From: Neptuniibacter halophilus
GTDB lineage: Bacteria; Pseudomonadota; Gammaproteobacteria; Pseudomonadales; Balneatricaceae
Assembly: GCF_030295765.1 (NCBI RefSeq)
Contig: NZ_AP027292.1
Coordinates: 3,224,001-3,288,000 of the forward strand
Reading direction: 5' to 3'
DNA length: 64,000 nt
Shown: one piece after another, positions 44,728-54,358 of the stretch
Layout: each line of letters opens with the position of its first letter
Position numbering within the stretch: the stretch's first letter is position 1
The notes under the pieces: generated by a model
Databases searched by the model: none
What the model saw: only the letters and a program-made list of their open reading frames with translations
What the model was told of the DNA's origin: nothing
Program-made: the position numbers and the translations under genes

Positions 44728-45434
44728 CATCGGCTATTACTACTCCGTTGATCTATGTAATTGAGGATGAAGAAGATCTGGGTCAGTTGATCTGTTCTAC
44801 GCTGACCGGTTTTCGTTATCAGGCCCGCTATTTCAGTAACGCAGAAACCGCGCTGCAGGCACTGGAGCGAACCCTGCCATCGGTCTGTATTGTTGATCTT
44901 AATCTTCCGGATATGGATGGCATGGAGCTGGTGCGCCGACTGGAGAGTAAAGAGGTCGGGGTGATTATTGTTTCCGGACGGGATGGACTGGCGGATCGCG
45001 TGCTGGGCCTTGAGTTTGGCGCCGATGATTACATTACTAAACCGTTTGAACCCCGCGAACTGGTCGCGCGGGTGCAGAGTCTGCTACGCCGGATACGCAA
45101 ACAGCAAAGCACTCAGACCGATCAGCCCAGAGTGGCCTGTTTTGCCAACTGGACCTTTCAGCCGGAATCGCTCAACCTGAAGCACCCCGAGCGGCCGGAC
45201 GAGTCTCTCAGCCGTGCCGAAGGCGATATGCTGCTGGCGCTTCTGCGCCATCCCTACCAGATTCTTTCCCGGGATCAGTTGCTGGGCGAGAACTGTGTAC
45301 CTTATGACCGCAGTATCGATGTACGTATGTCCCGTTTACGCAAGAAGATTGAGTCTGACCCGCAGCACCCGGAGCTGATCAAAACCGTTTATGGTGCCGG
45401 GTATATGTTTACCACTGAGGTGCGCTGGGAATAG
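44724..45434 (+). CDS. OmpR-type response regulator
   Basis: 236 residues. The receiver domain has acidic residues in YVIEDEEDLG, the phosphorylated D58 in CIVDLNLPDMDG and the conserved Lys in YITKPFEPRELV. The C-terminal winged helix has SRAEGDMLLALLRHPYQILS and SIDVRMSRLRKKIE. It overlaps the kinase gene by 4 bp, so the two are a cognate pair. Targets are unknown; a direct-repeat site is found upstream of its own operon and of the permease at 47154-48581. Confidence 0.92.
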   Translation: MTSAITTPLIYVIEDEEDLGQLICSTLTGFRYQARYFSNAETALQALERTLPSVCIVDLNLPDMDGMELVRRLESKEVGVIIVSGRDGLADRVLGLEFGADDYITKPFEPRELVARVQSLLRRIRKQQSTQTDQPRVACFANWTFQPESLNLKHPERPDESLSRAEGDMLLALLRHPYQILSRDQLLGENCVPYDRSIDVRMSRLRKKIESDPQHPELIKTVYGAGYMFTTEVRWE

Positions 45435-45605
45435 GGCGTTAATGTCATCAAAAAAGCCGCCCCAATACCCTGACTCGCCAACAAGGCGAACCCGAAAGGA
45501 CAACCAACAAGGCTAAACGGAAGGGACGAATCAGCAGCGTATGCTTAAGACAACGCCCCGGCTCGAAGATCACTGCTTCCAAAGAAAAGGGTTAAGGCTA
45601 ACCAG

Positions 45606-45633
45606 AAAAAAACGGGGCCATCAGGCCCCGTTT
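45606..45633 (-). terminator. Terminator of the NCS2 permease gene
   Basis: ACGGGGCC (45612-45619) and GGCCCCGT (45624-45631) form an eight-pair stem with an ATCA loop. On the minus strand it is followed by a long T run. It is 20 bp after the permease stop. Confidence 0.85.
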
Positions 45634-45653
45634 CTGAATGCGATGAGTCGGGA

Positions 45654-46946
45654 TTAACCGTAAAACGCCATCTTAACGATAAACAGCACAGGCAGGATCA
45701 GCATCGCTGAATTCAGCGCGCTGATACGACCGGTCAGGATCTTCAGAGCTGAGTAAGAGATAAAGCCCAGTGCAATACCGGTAGTAATGGAGAAGGTCAG
45801 GGGCATAGTCACTGCCGCAATCACAACCGGTGCCGCTTCGGTGATGTCATCCCAGTCGATCTTAACCAGACTGTGTGTCATCAGTACCGAAACGAAGAAC
45901 AGCGCAGGCGCCGTTGCGTAAGCCGGAATAGTACCTGCCAGCGGCGACAGGAACAGCGACAGCAGGAACAGCACACCTACCACTACGGCGGTCAGACCGG
46001 TACGGCCACCCGCCGCAATACCTGCGCCGGATTCAATATAGCTGGTGGTGGTTGATGTACCCATAACGGCACCGGCCATGGTGGCACCGGAATCCGCCAT
46101 CAGCGCACGGCCCAGACGTGGCAGCTTGTTATCCTTATCCAGCAGATCACCTTTCTGCGCCACGGCAATCAGCGTACCAGAGGTGTCGAACAGGTCAACA
46201 AACAGGAAGGAGAAGACGATCGCGATCAGGCCCACTTCAAGCGCAGCGCCGATATCGAGCTGAGCAAAGGTAGGGGCCAGACTCGGTGGCGCAGAAACCA
46301 CGCCGTGCAGCTCAACCTGACCCGCCAGAATACTGATGACGGTGATCAGCAGGATACCGATCATCACCGAGCCGGTGACGCGGCGGTGGTAAAGTGCCGC
46401 AATAACGACAAAGCCGAGGCAGGCCATGATTGCGCTCCAACTGGTCATATCACCGATATGCACCAGTGTGGCCGGGTTATCAACGACAATACCGGCGTTT
46501 TTCAGCGCGATGAACGCCAGGAACAGCCCGATACCGGCACCGATGCCGCCACGCAGTGACAGTGGAATGCTGTGAATGATCCATTCTCGGATGCGGAAGA
46601 CCGACAGGAGGAAAAAGCATACGCCGGAGAGAAATACCGCTCCCAGCGCGACCTGCCAGCTATAGCCCATCTGGCCGACGACCGTGAAACTGAAGAAGGC
46701 GTTAAGACCCATACCCGGTGCCATGGCAACCGGATAGTTGGCCCAGAGACCCATGATCAGACAGCCGATTGCGGCGGCCAGACAGGTGGCAACGAATACG
46801 GCGCCCTGATCCATACCGGCTGCTGCCAGCATGCTCGGGTTAACGAAGATGATGTAAGCCATGGTCAGGAAGGTGGTGACTCCGGCAATCACTTCTGTTT
46901 TTACATTGGTGTTGTGCTCTTTGAGCTTAAACAGTTTTTCCAGCAT
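45654..46946 (-). CDS. NCS2-family purine permease, AzgA type
   Basis: 430 residues with about a dozen hydrophobic helices. The N-terminus FKLKEHNTNVKTEVIAGVTT, then TMAYIIFVNPSMLAAAGMD, NYPVAMAPGMGLNAFF and FLFVDLFDTSGTLIAVAQ followed by MGTSTTTSYIESGAGIAAGG are hallmarks of the AzgA branch, which imports adenine, guanine or hypoxanthine with protons. The length is normal. It is monocistronic with its own terminator. The exact purine cannot be stated. Confidence 0.9.
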   Translation of the reverse strand: MLEKLFKLKEHNTNVKTEVIAGVTTFLTMAYIIFVNPSMLAAAGMDQGAVFVATCLAAAIGCLIMGLWANYPVAMAPGMGLNAFFSFTVVGQMGYSWQVALGAVFLSGVCFFLLSVFRIREWIIHSIPLSLRGGIGAGIGLFLAFIALKNAGIVVDNPATLVHIGDMTSWSAIMACLGFVVIAALYHRRVTGSVMIGILLITVISILAGQVELHGVVSAPPSLAPTFAQLDIGAALEVGLIAIVFSFLFVDLFDTSGTLIAVAQKGDLLDKDNKLPRLGRALMADSGATMAGAVMGTSTTTSYIESGAGIAAGGRTGLTAVVVGVLFLLSLFLSPLAGTIPAYATAPALFFVSVLMTHSLVKIDWDDITEAAPVVIAAVTMPLTFSITTGIALGFISYSALKILTGRISALNSAMLILPVLFIVKMAFYG

Positions 46947-47153
46947 GATTAATCAGTGCTCTGTGGGGGAACAAAGCAGTGCATTTTAGCCGTAAATTCG
47001 CCAAAAGTCGTACTAAAATCGTTCAGAATTAGCGCAATTTCGGTCAGAACGGAAGGGTGTATATACGCGGAGAGGATGGGCAGAGGCGGACGTGAGGGCT
47101 CAACAAAACGGGCCGGATACCCTCCGCCGCAGCGAAAGGTATCCGCAGGGAGA

Positions 47154-48581
47154 TCAGGCTTCGGCCTTCTCTTTCTCTTTGTTCTGCATCTGAGCGGCTT
47201 CCTCTTCGCCGTCAGCAAAGATCACCTCATCCTTAGGGTTGTGCTTGCCCAGCAGTTTCGGACGCTCGATCAGGAAGTAAAGAATCAGACCAATCGCTAC
47301 CGCATATACGGTGGATTTCGGATCCGGCATGGCCAGTGTGACCGCCACAATACCGGCGACACCTCGCTCGACAGAGTTCTTCAACTGTTCCATACCCACC
47401 ATGATGCAGATATAAGCGGTCAGAACCAGTGTTAGCGACAGGGCAATCGGCAGCACCGGTTTAAACAGGGTCACCAGCGGCAGGATAAACAGCGCGATCA
47501 TACCGGTCACCCAGAAGGTGCCGCCGCCACTGTAAATTGAGTCCATTGCTTTGCGGCCCATCGCATAACGTTCAGCTACGGTGGCGTGGGCAGCCGTCCA
47601 GAGTGGACCCGCCAGACCCGGCCATGGCGCGAAGAAGGCGTGCAGGGCGTTACGCAATGCAGTCACAATGTGTACCCGGTCGACGTTATCTTCAATCACT
47701 TCATCGGTACGGATATGGTCAACACGTTTCACCAGCGTAAAGCCGACAATAATGTCACCGAAGGCGATAACGTAAGCGATCAGCGCCGTTGGGATCGCCA
47801 GCAGGAATACATCCCAGCCGGGGAAGCCCACCGTGAAGGTCAGGTACTGCCACATCAGGCCGAAGTCAGGCTGCGTGATACCCCACTGGATATCCGGCAG
47901 CGGGTATTCGCTGACCATCCAGCCAACGACCATCGCCAGAATCATCCCCGGAACCATACCGAAGTTAGCAATTTTCTTCGCCAGCGGGTTGGATTCAACC
48001 ACGTTTTTAAAGGAGAGTGAGAACAGCACATAGGCGGAAACCAGTGAGCCGATGATCAGGGAGATCGGGGTCGAGTCGATACGTCCGCCCACTTTCAGCT
48101 CGCCCATCATCGCCGCAATACCGGCACCGATGATAATCCCGGATTTAAGCGAGTTCGGGATCACATTCACCAGTTTGGAACCCAGACGGGTAACCCCGAG
48201 AAACAGGAAGATGATGGTTACTTCCAGTTGCAGGGCAAACAGTGCCTTGATGGCTTCCGGCCCTGGCTCAAAGCCTTTCAGGTAGAGCAGTACTACCGGA
48301 ATGGCCGGGGTGATCCAGCCGGGAACCAGCGGTACGCCGAGCAGGGCGGGCAGCATGTAGCCGAGGCCTGCGACAAAGGTGAATGCCAGCGCCGCTTCGT
48401 AAGGCATACCCAGGTATTTTTCCAGCAGCGGAATCATGGCCAGGCCAACAACAAACATGACCAGGCCCTGGATCATCTCCGGGGTTTCCCAGCGGTAGTG
48501 TACGAACGGCAGACGGATTTTGAATGGGCCGGCTTTCCAGTAGGGTTGCTCGGCGCCAACCTGTCGTTTCAAGAGTTGCAT
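47154..48581 (-). CDS. NCS2/SLC23-like permease
   Basis: 475 residues, polytopic. The N-terminus (WKAGPFKIRLPFVHYRWETP) is followed by about 12 hydrophobic segments, with GLGYMLPALLGVPLVPGWIT, NVIPNSLKSGIIIGAGIAAM and AFGDIIVGFTLVKRVDHIRT in positions comparable to nucleobase transporters. The C-terminal tail is charged (EEEAAQMQNKEKEKAEA). It differs clearly from the AzgA-type neighbour, and the transported compound is not known. The upstream region carries a 16-bp site shared with the sensor-kinase operon. Confidence 0.75.
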   Translation of the reverse strand: MQLLKRQVGAEQPYWKAGPFKIRLPFVHYRWETPEMIQGLVMFVVGLAMIPLLEKYLGMPYEAALAFTFVAGLGYMLPALLGVPLVPGWITPAIPVVLLYLKGFEPGPEAIKALFALQLEVTIIFLFLGVTRLGSKLVNVIPNSLKSGIIIGAGIAAMMGELKVGGRIDSTPISLIIGSLVSAYVLFSLSFKNVVESNPLAKKIANFGMVPGMILAMVVGWMVSEYPLPDIQWGITQPDFGLMWQYLTFTVGFPGWDVFLLAIPTALIAYVIAFGDIIVGFTLVKRVDHIRTDEVIEDNVDRVHIVTALRNALHAFFAPWPGLAGPLWTAAHATVAERYAMGRKAMDSIYSGGGTFWVTGMIALFILPLVTLFKPVLPIALSLTLVLTAYICIMVGMEQLKNSVERGVAGIVAVTLAMPDPKSTVYAVAIGLILYFLIERPKLLGKHNPKDEVIFADGEEEAAQMQNKEKEKAEA

Positions 48582-48965
48582 AGGGTCTTCCTTTTCACAG
48601 CGTTATTTTTATCGGTGCAGAGTGCAGGAGCAGAATGGCAACTGAGGCAGGGTTAACGGCCGCCCGGAAAACCGGCGGTCAGGCCCGGATTCAACTGCCT
48701 TCTTTTTGTGCAGCTTTAGTAGACAGGAAGAGTTTTTCGGAATGTTTTCGAAAAGTTAACCAAATGTAACAAGGGGCTTATGCTTTAGGCTTATGCGCTA
48801 AACCTCCCTCAGAGAATCGCCGCGGCCAGTCTGAGAAAGACCGGAAAGCCCAAAATAGTGGGCGGGGTCAGGGACTCAACCCGTGTCAGCTTCGGCGACC
48901 GGGCCTGTTTGTGCAGCCAGAGATCGACCTTCTATGACAATAAAGGGACAGTCAGGCGGCGCTGA
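48582..48965. other. Upstream region of the permease with repeats
   Basis: 384 bp without a gene. It contains TAACCAAATGTAACAA at 48757-48772 and, beside it, the 9-bp direct repeat GGCTTATGC at 48775-48783 and 48788-48796. These probably include control sites for the permease gene starting at 48581. Confidence 0.5.
48757..48772 (+). promoter_or_regulatory. Copy 2 of the shared 16-bp TAAC-type site
   Basis: Identical over 16 bp to 41688-41703. It lies 176 bp upstream of the minus-strand permease start and is in the opposite orientation relative to the gene when compared with copy 1. Confidence 0.35.
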
Positions 48966-49892
48966 TCAGGTGGCACGGTTACGGCAGAACAGCTTCTGAC
49001 CCAGTGTTATCAGCAGCACCAGAATGGCACCGGCGAAGACACCGGAGAGGGCTTCCAGCAGAGTGCTGAGCAGTACCGCTGTGATCCCGCTCAGATTGTG
49101 AGTCAGCGCCTCTATCGCATGATGAAGAAAAGGCAGGCCATGGGCGAGAATGCCGCCACCGACCATAAACATGGCAATAGTGCCGACTACGGCGAGGGTT
49201 TTCATCAACATCGGCGCGGCTTTGAGAATACCCAGACCGACGCGTTTCTGGAGATCAGAGGCATCGGCTTTCTCATACAGATAGAGCCCCAGATCATCCA
49301 GTTTGACGATGCCCGCGACCAGTCCATAAACACCGACTGTAATCAGAATTGAAAGGCCGATCAGCACGCCCAACTGGGTGATCAGGCTGGCACCGGCGAC
49401 GGTTCCGAGGGTGATGACGATGATCTCTGCAGAGAGGATAAAGTCGGTGCGGATCGCACCTTTAATCTTCTGTTTTTCAAAGGCGACCAGATCGACCTGC
49501 TCATCACTGATCGCCTGATTCAGTTCGCTATGGTGCTGTTCCCGCTCTTCGCTGCTATGCAGAAATTTATGCGCCAGCTTTTCGGCCCCCTCGAAGCAGA
49601 GAAACAGGCCGCCGAGCATCAGCAGCGGGGTGATCAGCCAGGGAATAAAGTAACTGATCGCCAGTGCTGCCGGAACCAGAATTGCCTTGTTCAGCAGGGA
49701 GCCTTTGGCCACTGCCCAGACCACCGGCAGTTCCCGGTCGGCCCGCACTCCGGAGACCTGCTCCGCATTCAGGGCCAGATCATCCCCGAGTACACCGGCG
49801 GTCTTTCGCGCGGCTACTTTGCTCATCGCAGCCACGTCATCAAGGAGGGTGGCGATATCGTCAATTAAGGCAAGCAGGTTTGAGGCGGCCAT
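48966..49892 (-). CDS. yedI: YedI-like (DUF808) inner membrane protein
   Basis: 308 residues. The start MAASNLLALIDDIATLLDDV and the following AAMSKVAARKTAGVLGDDLA and LLMLGGLFLCFEGAEKLAHK are characteristic of the DUF808/YedI family, which has five or six membrane helices (here visible at about 70-105, 150-210, 225-250 and 275-300). The function is unknown. It is on the same strand as the HAD gene, 83 bp downstream. Confidence 0.85.
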   Translation of the reverse strand: MAASNLLALIDDIATLLDDVAAMSKVAARKTAGVLGDDLALNAEQVSGVRADRELPVVWAVAKGSLLNKAILVPAALAISYFIPWLITPLLMLGGLFLCFEGAEKLAHKFLHSSEEREQHHSELNQAISDEQVDLVAFEKQKIKGAIRTDFILSAEIIVITLGTVAGASLITQLGVLIGLSILITVGVYGLVAGIVKLDDLGLYLYEKADASDLQKRVGLGILKAAPMLMKTLAVVGTIAMFMVGGGILAHGLPFLHHAIEALTHNLSGITAVLLSTLLEALSGVFAGAILVLLITLGQKLFCRNRAT

Positions 49893-49975
49893 GAAAATCC
49901 CTGTCTGGTTCCGGTCAGTTAATGGTTCTGATCATACTCAATCCGGGTGATGCTTGTCTTACCTGATTTGACGTT

Positions 49976-51667
49976 TCAATCCTGATGCAGGCTGCGCTTG
50001 CGGCAGGAGAGAATCAGCGCCCAGAATTCAGCAAAGTCATTGACTACCACATCGGGTTTATAAGGGTAGCGCTCGTTACCCGGAAAGATCTTATTCAGCC
50101 AGGGCTGATCCCATTGGGCGCCGTTGAAGAAGACGCTGGTGATGCCGGCGGATTTCGCGGCGATCACATCGGTGGTGCTGTCTCCTACATACCAGATATC
50201 CGCGTCCGGATTGAAGTTGAGGTTATCGGCGGCCTTGAGAATCTGATCGGTATGGGGTTTGCGGCGCCGGGTGTCATCACCACAGATTTCGGTATCAAAC
50301 AGATGAGCCCAGCTGCCATCCACCGTATTCAGTTCGTGCAGAAAGAACTCCCGGTCGCGGTTGGTAATGACACCAACGGTCAGGCCGAGTTTGCGCAGCC
50401 CTTCCAGCATCTGTTTGACCTTGGCTTCAAAAGGCAGGGCGTTGCCATAGTATTTGCGGTAATGCTCAGTAAAGCCTTTATGCGCCAGTTGTTTGGCTAT
50501 TTCGTTGTCGGCAAACAGAATTTCGAAGATATCGGTGCGGGAGATCTTACGGTCGAGTTTGATTTTCGGGTGCAGGCTGAGGTTGTCACGAACATACTCG
50601 ACCAGACGCTGATCGTCCGGTGATTTGCATTGTGCGGAATCCACCAGTTGCTCCAGCAGGCCCATCTGTTTCAGTTCTTTGAGCATATCGTCGACGGCGT
50701 GATACATCGCGTCGAGGGTATCTACCAGCGTTGCATGCCAGTCGAACAGCACCACTTTGGGGTAGGTCAGTCGGGCGACAGCCGGATGCCAGTCCGGTTC
50801 CTGGCGGGGAGGCTGAAGCTGTCGCGGCGGCAGACGCGGCGGGCGCTGCTGGCGCTGTTCCTCAGTGAAGGGGTTATCCTGACTCTGCAGCACCAGATCG
50901 AGCAGCTCATCAAAATCATCGATGATGATGTCCGGGTCACAGCGGTGCTGGCCCTGCTGCGAGAAAGTCTGCTCAAACCAGTGTGGCGTCCACAGGGCGC
51001 CGTTATAGAATACCTTGCTGACTCCGGCACGGGTTGCGGTCATCATATCGGTAACACTGTCACCGATATACCAGAGCTGCCGGCTGGCCCGTTCGCCAAT
51101 CGATTCGGCGGCCTGCTGCATAGAATCCGGCGCGGGTTTGTAGTGCCACATTTCATCTCCGCAGAGGGTGACATCAAACAGCCCCTGCCAGCGCCCCTGC
51201 TCGACGCAGGCCAGTTCCGGGTCGAGAAACTCCCGGCTGCGGTTGGTAACTACTCCGAGTTTAATGCCCAGCTCTTTCAGGTAGCAGAGGTATTCGTACA
51301 TGCCCGCCTGAAACGGTTTTACCTCGCCGTAATGGTTCCGGTAGCAGTCGTTGTAGGCCTTATGTGCAATGGCGTTGGCTTCCGGGTTATCGCCAAACAG
51401 TACCTCGAAAACATCGGTGCGCGAGATTCGTTGCTCGGCCAGCACCCGGGGGTGAAGGTGGCGGTAGATACGGATATAGCGGATCAGTTTTTCATCATCT
51501 TCGGTGTTGGCGTCCTCTTCCGGCAAAATATGCCGAACCAGATCCAGCTCATCAAGCTGGGCCAGCATCTCTTCAATTGCCTGATACATGGCGCCATGGG
51601 TATCGACCAGCGTACCGTGCCAGTCGAACAGCATCACTTTGGGGTAGGGGAGTAAAAGGCTATCCAT
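49976..51667 (-). CDS. Tandem HAD-superfamily hydrolase (two fused HAD domains)
   Basis: 563 residues built from two similar HAD units, about 5-265 and 303-555, joined by a Gln/Pro/Arg-rich linker (RQQRPPRLPPRQLQPPRQ). Each unit has motif I (FDWHGTLVDT, FDWHATLVDT), motif II (GVVTNRSREF, GVITNRDREF), the Lys in KPAPDS or KPHTDQ and motif IV (WYIGDSVTDM, WYVGDSTTDV). The helical cap between motifs I and II suggests a phosphatase of small metabolites. Both units carry D-x-H instead of the normal D-x-D in motif I. The substrate is unknown. It lies between the transaldolase and yedI genes. Confidence 0.85.
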   Translation of the reverse strand: MDSLLLPYPKVMLFDWHGTLVDTHGAMYQAIEEMLAQLDELDLVRHILPEEDANTEDDEKLIRYIRIYRHLHPRVLAEQRISRTDVFEVLFGDNPEANAIAHKAYNDCYRNHYGEVKPFQAGMYEYLCYLKELGIKLGVVTNRSREFLDPELACVEQGRWQGLFDVTLCGDEMWHYKPAPDSMQQAAESIGERASRQLWYIGDSVTDMMTATRAGVSKVFYNGALWTPHWFEQTFSQQGQHRCDPDIIIDDFDELLDLVLQSQDNPFTEEQRQQRPPRLPPRQLQPPRQEPDWHPAVARLTYPKVVLFDWHATLVDTLDAMYHAVDDMLKELKQMGLLEQLVDSAQCKSPDDQRLVEYVRDNLSLHPKIKLDRKISRTDIFEILFADNEIAKQLAHKGFTEHYRKYYGNALPFEAKVKQMLEGLRKLGLTVGVITNRDREFFLHELNTVDGSWAHLFDTEICGDDTRRRKPHTDQILKAADNLNFNPDADIWYVGDSTTDVIAAKSAGITSVFFNGAQWDQPWLNKIFPGNERYPYKPDVVVNDFAEFWALILSCRKRSLHQD

Positions 51668-51769
51668 TACTGATCTCTCCTGAGCCGAAAAAGGGACGGT
51701 CCGGGTTTCAGTATAGACAGCAGAAGGGAAGGTCAGCGCCGGAAAAACCAGCGCTGAGTCTTTAGCCGA

Positions 51770-52717
51770 TCAGATATTGGCCAGAAGCTGTTCCAGTTTG
51801 ATCTGGTCGGCAGCGAAGTTGCGAATACCTTCAGCCAGCTTTTCAGTGGCCATGGCATCTTCGTTCATCATCCAGCGGAACTCCGCTTCGCTCAGGGCCA
51901 GTTTGCCCTGCTCAGACTGTGCCGTAGCAGCCGAGAGTTTGGCTGGCAGATCGTCACCGGATTCTTCCAGTTCCTGCATCAGTGCCGGAGCGATGGTCAG
52001 GCGGTCACAGCCTGCCAGTTCCTGAATCTCACTGATATTACGGAAGCTGGCACCCATCACGATGGTGTTGTAGCCGTTGGCTTTGTAGTAGTTGTAGATA
52101 CCGCTGACAGACTGTACACCGGGATCGTTGGCGCCGCTGAAATCACCTTCACGGTTGGCCTTGAACCAGTCCAGAATACGGCCAACAAAAGGTGAGATCA
52201 GGTAAACACCGGCATCGGCACAGGCCGCCGCCTGAGCAAAGCTGAACAGCAGAGTCAGGTTACAGTTGATCCCTTCCTGTTCCAGTTCGCGGGCCGCCTG
52301 AATGCCTTCCCAGGTAGAAGCGATTTTGATCAGAATGCGTTCACGGCTGATATCGGCTTCTTCATACAGCGCGATCAGTTTACGGGCGCGCTTCAGGGTG
52401 GCCTCTTTATCGAACGAGAGGCGGGCATCAACTTCAGTAGAGATGCGGCCCGGAATGATCTTCAGGATCTCTTTACCGATTTCAACCGCCAGACGGTCAG
52501 TCATGTTGTCCAACTGATCCTGATCGCTGCCGCCCTGTGCCTGCGCCCAGCTTTTAGCAGCGGGTAGCAGATCTGCGTACTGTGGCAGTTGCGCCGCTTT
52601 CAGCAGCAGGGAAGGGTTGGTGGTCGCGTCTACCGGTTTGAACCGGGCAATCGCTTCGATGTCGCCGGTATCAGCAACAACCGTGGTGATCTGTTTTAGC
52701 TTCTCTAACTGACTCAT
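51770..52717 (-). CDS. tal: Transaldolase
   Basis: 315 residues. It transfers dihydroxyacetone units between sugar phosphates in the pentose phosphate pathway. The Schiff-base lysine is in [16 protein letters not shown]. Other signatures are [46 protein letters not shown] and [10 protein letters not shown]. The length fits class I TalB. It starts 18 bp after the dusA stop, so the two may be co-transcribed. Confidence 0.95.
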   Translation of the reverse strand: MSQLEKLKQITTVVADTGDIEAIARFKPVDATTNPSLLLKAAQLPQYADLLPAAKSWAQAQGGSDQDQLDNMTDRLAVEIGKEILKIIPGRISTEVDARLSFDKEATLKRARKLIALYEEADISRERILIKIASTWEGIQAARELEQEGINCNLTLLFSFAQAAACADAGVYLISPFVGRILDWFKANREGDFSGANDPGVQSVSGIYNYYKANGYNTIVMGASFRNISEIQELAGCDRLTIAPALMQELEESGDDLPAKLSAATAQSEQGKLALSEAEFRWMMNEDAMATEKLAEGIRNFAADQIKLEQLLANI

Positions 52718-52735
52718 CTTTTTCCTAATCCATGA

Positions 52736-53719
52736 CTAATCGGGAACGCGTTCCAGAGCGGCCAGTAATACTTCGCTACCGGCGCCGGGTTTATGGGCGT
52801 TCTCGCTGATATACCGACGGAACTGCTTTCCGCCGCGCTGAGCATGAAACAGCCCCAGCATATGACGAACGATATGGTTGATCGGGGTTCCCTTTTCCAG
52901 CTCCTGCTCAATGTAGGGCAGCATGGCCAGCGCCGCGGCCTTTCGGCTGATCGGTGCTTCTTCGCAACCGTAGAATTCACGGTCGACCTCTGCCAGCAGG
53001 TAGGGATTCTGATAGGCTTCACGCCCCAGCATTACACCATCAACATGTTGCAGGTGTGTGTGACACTCTGCAAGGGTTTTAATCCCGCCGTTGATATGTA
53101 CTTCCAGCTCAGGGTAAGCCTGCTTAATCCGGTAGACCCACTCATACTTGAGGGGCGGAATGTCGCGGTTCTCTTTTGGGCTGAGTCCCTGCAGGATCGC
53201 TTTACGGGCGTGGATGATAAACACCTCACAGCCGGATTCGCGCACGGTTTCAACAAACTGCACCAGCTCTTCGTAGCTGTCCATATCGTCGATACCGAGG
53301 CGATGTTTAACCGTGACCGGAATATCCACCCCGGCCTGCATCTGGCGCAGACAGTCGGCCACCTGTTGCGGGTGAGCCATCAGACAGGCACCGATCATGT
53401 TGTTCTGCACCCGGTCACTGGGGCAACCCACATTAAGGTTCACCTCGTTGTAACCGTACTCCTGCGCCAGTCTGGTACACTGCGCCAGCTCGGCAGGGTT
53501 ACTGCCACCCAACTGCAGCGCAACCGGTTGTTCCTCAGGGTTGTAACGCAGGAAACGATCCGCTTCCGCATGGATCAGCGCACCGGTGGTGACCATCTCG
53601 GTATACAGCACTGCCTGCTTGCTGAGAATACGGTGAAAATAGCGGCAGTGACGGTCAGTCCAGTCCATCATCGGAGCTACGGTAAAACGGCGGTTGAGAT
53701 CGGTAGTAACTTGGGTCAT
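52736..53719 (-). CDS. dusA: tRNA-dihydrouridine synthase A
   Basis: 327 residues. DusA reduces uridines in the D-loop of tRNA with FMN and NADPH. Visible are [39 protein letters not shown], the active-site Cys in [43 protein letters not shown] and NGGIKTL. The VAPMMDWTD and LSPKENR segments are diagnostic for the DusA branch. It is divergent from dgkA. Confidence 0.95.
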   Translation of the reverse strand: MTQVTTDLNRRFTVAPMMDWTDRHCRYFHRILSKQAVLYTEMVTTGALIHAEADRFLRYNPEEQPVALQLGGSNPAELAQCTRLAQEYGYNEVNLNVGCPSDRVQNNMIGACLMAHPQQVADCLRQMQAGVDIPVTVKHRLGIDDMDSYEELVQFVETVRESGCEVFIIHARKAILQGLSPKENRDIPPLKYEWVYRIKQAYPELEVHINGGIKTLAECHTHLQHVDGVMLGREAYQNPYLLAEVDREFYGCEEAPISRKAAALAMLPYIEQELEKGTPINHIVRHMLGLFHAQRGGKQFRRYISENAHKPGAGSEVLLAALERVPD

Positions 53720-53870
53720 TGAAGCTGTGCTGGTGTGGTTAACGGCTTGAACAAAGCGGCGATTATATACTGTCTGGGCCGTTTACGCTGCACCGGGTTG
53801 GGCATATTCTGTTTAAGTGATAGCCTTGTGTGCCATCAGGTATCGGAGACGATCAGGAATTGTGAATCTT

Positions 53871-54260
53871 ATGACTGAACAAACAAATGGATACACCACC
53901 AAGATTACCGGTTTTAAGCGGTTTTATCTGGCGACCATCTACTCCTGGCAGGGGCTGAAAGCGGCTTATGCGCAGGAGCCTGCTTTCCGCTATGAGGTCT
54001 GGGGCAGTGCGGTGCTGATACCGCTGGCGTTTTTTGTCGCCCAGTCGCCGATGCAACTGGCTGCGCTGATCTGTACCTGTCTGTTGGTGATGGCTTTTGA
54101 ACTGGTCAATACAGCGATTGAAGCGGTGGTAGACCGCGCCGGTACCGAGTTTCATGAACTGGCAGGGTTGGCGAAAGATCTGGGGTCTGCTGTTGTTCTG
54201 GTATCGCTGGGTATGGGTGCCCTGATCTGGTGGGCCGTGCTCTGGCAAAACTACGCCTGA
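53871..54260 (+). CDS. dgkA: Diacylglycerol kinase
   Basis: 129 residues from ATG 53871; an earlier in-frame ATG at 53817 adds an unlikely basic leader. It is a three-helix inner-membrane enzyme that phosphorylates diacylglycerol from lipid turnover. The catalytic stretch ELVNTAIEAVVDR is intact and followed by HELAGLAKDLGSAVVLVS. The helices are at about 48-64, 69-88 and 108-127. It is divergent from dusA and 98 bp before gltX. Confidence 0.93.
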   Translation: MTEQTNGYTTKITGFKRFYLATIYSWQGLKAAYAQEPAFRYEVWGSAVLIPLAFFVAQSPMQLAALICTCLLVMAFELVNTAIEAVVDRAGTEFHELAGLAKDLGSAVVLVSLGMGALIWWAVLWQNYA

Positions 54261-54358
54261 TTGCTGACATGAGATAGTCTTTTGCTAGTGGCCCCGTAAG
54301 GGCCACTGCGTATATAATTCCCGCCACTGTTTTTCATTTCTGATTTCCAAGGACACCA

